Assembly (NCBI RefSeq): GCF_902498195.1 | Contig: NZ_CABVIY010000005.1 | Span: 186,001 to 250,000 of the forward strand | Length of the DNA stretch: 64,000 nt | From: Pseudomonas fluorescens | Lineage (GTDB): Bacteria; Pseudomonadota; Gammaproteobacteria; Pseudomonadales; Pseudomonadaceae | Reading direction: 5' to 3' | Shown: positions 63,293 to 64,000 of the stretch, in pieces | Layout of the letters: the number at the start of each line of letters is the position of its first letter | Position numbering within the stretch: position 1 is the stretch's first letter | The notes under the pieces: model-generated | The model's input: the letters and a program-made list of their open reading frames with translations, nothing else | Databases searched by the model: none | What the model was told of the DNA's origin: nothing | Translations under genes and position numbers: made by a program

Positions 63293-63463
63293 CTTTTTGT
63301 CGTTGACTGGAGAAATCTTCCCTTCTGCCGACATATTCTTATAGCACTTGGCCTTCATGTCTCTTGTCAGTCGGTGTCGCAATGATGCAACCTTGCCGCA
63401 GGCAACAGTAAAGAGGGCGAGAGCCCGGCGCGTTCAGCAAATACGAAGCGAGTTTCTCTCCCT

Positions 63464-64000
63464 ATGAAAAGCCAACCCGATGCCGCCAGCCGTATGGTGG
63501 CCGAGGTAGTGACGCAATTGCCTGTGCCCTCGCGGCTCGGCATGCTGCGTTTCGAACGGCTGAATGAACCAAGCTGGGCGCTGCTGTTTCTCGATCCCAA
63601 TTGCGAACGACAGTTCGGCTTGCCGGCCATGGAGCTGTGTGCCCTGGTCGGCTCGCCGTACGCCAGCCTGATGGAGCCGGAAGCGCGTTATCAGATGCAC
63701 GACGCCATCCAGCAGCAACTGAGCGAAGCCCCTCATTACCTGATCCGCTATACCTTGCACACCGCCACAGGCTCGCTGAATCTGCTGGAGTTGGGCGAAG
63801 CCTACAAACAGCACAACCGACACCTGTTGCGCGGTTACCTGCTGGTCATCGACGGCCTGTTCGAAGATGACCCCTTGCTACCCGCGCTGGACCTGGAAAC
63901 CCAGAACTCGCGCCTGCAAATCGCCCTGGAGCTCAACCAGCGTGCCCAGCAGGAGCAACTGCTGCATCTGGACCGGGTCCGCGCGCAGCAAGACCTTATC
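63464..64000 (+). CDS. dipA: DipA-like GGDEF/EAL protein, N-terminal part only
   Basis: The ATG at 63464 opens a frame that runs off the right edge (179 codons, no stop). It starts MKSQPDAASRMVAEVVTQLP and contains a PAS-like segment (SWALLFLDPNCERQFGLPAM, then LVGSPYASLMEPEARYQ) and ends in a Gln-rich predicted coiled coil. Position immediately after aceEF and the start sequence match P. aeruginosa DipA (PA5017), a c-di-GMP phosphodiesterase affecting biofilm dispersal. The GGDEF and EAL domains would lie beyond the window, so this is a contextual assignment. Confidence 0.8.
   Translation, partial: MKSQPDAASRMVAEVVTQLPVPSRLGMLRFERLNEPSWALLFLDPNCERQFGLPAMELCALVGSPYASLMEPEARYQMHDAIQQQLSEAPHYLIRYTLHTATGSLNLLELGEAYKQHNRHLLRGYLLVIDGLFEDDPLLPALDLETQNSRLQIALELNQRAQQEQLLHLDRVRAQQDLI

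Overview
The window looks like a core chromosomal segment of a fluorescent Pseudomonas (P. fluorescens group). Three things point there. Gene order follows, from memory, the P. aeruginosa PAO1 stretch PA4952-PA5017 (rsgA-motBA-psd-serB-parC/parE-cpdA-thiC-tolC-waaA-hldE-msbA-waaL-LPS core genes-glnE-aceEF-dipA). The protein families are typical of that genus (RhdA with the CQTHHR active loop, DnpA, Mig-14, Ssg). Intergenic gaps carry many copies of the Pseudomonas REP element GTGGGAGCGGGCTTGCTCGC. No rRNA, tRNA, insertion sequence, prophage, integrase or CRISPR array was seen.

Layout. 1-9.3 kb: end of rsgA, the flagellar stator pair motAB (minus strand, behind a near-perfect sigma-28 promoter), an HDOD protein, rhodanese rhdA, psd, serB and an AhpA/YtjB membrane protein. 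9.3-18.8 kb, minus strand: an orphan PqiC-like lipoprotein, parC, a retropepsin-like protease, a phytase-like esterase, parE, a YqiA esterase, cpdA, a DUF1249 protein and nudF. 18.9-25 kb: an RsiV-like lipoprotein, the TPP-riboswitch-controlled thiC-cytX pair and a TolC-family channel. 25-30.9 kb: waaA, a LysR regulator divergent from an SMR pump, an FAD oxidoreductase/aldo-keto reductase pair and a conserved protein of unknown function.

30.9-53.5 kb is a lipopolysaccharide district, almost entirely on the minus strand. It holds hldE (ADP-heptose), an APS kinase plus sulfotransferase pair, msbA (flipping), waaL (O-antigen ligase), glycosyltransferases, a PIG-L deacetylase (dnpA), mig-14, a carbamoyltransferase, five LPS-kinase-like proteins, and the inner-core enzymes waaG, waaC and waaF. 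Genes overlap by 1-4 bases in much of this block, as in translationally coupled operons. Together they build, phosphorylate, carbamoylate and possibly sulfate the LPS core.

53.6-64 kb is central metabolism and signalling: glnE diverges from aceE-aceF across a 383-base AT-rich region holding two TGTAGTnnnACTACA palindromes. A PhoD-like phosphatase and the first 179 codons of a DipA-like c-di-GMP protein follow.

The best candidates for something under-described are the cysC-sulfotransferase cassette inside the LPS locus, the paired palindromes before aceE, the degenerate class III cyclase-like domain in the AhpA protein, and the Nudix-like signature in the protein often labelled a metal ABC transporter ATPase.
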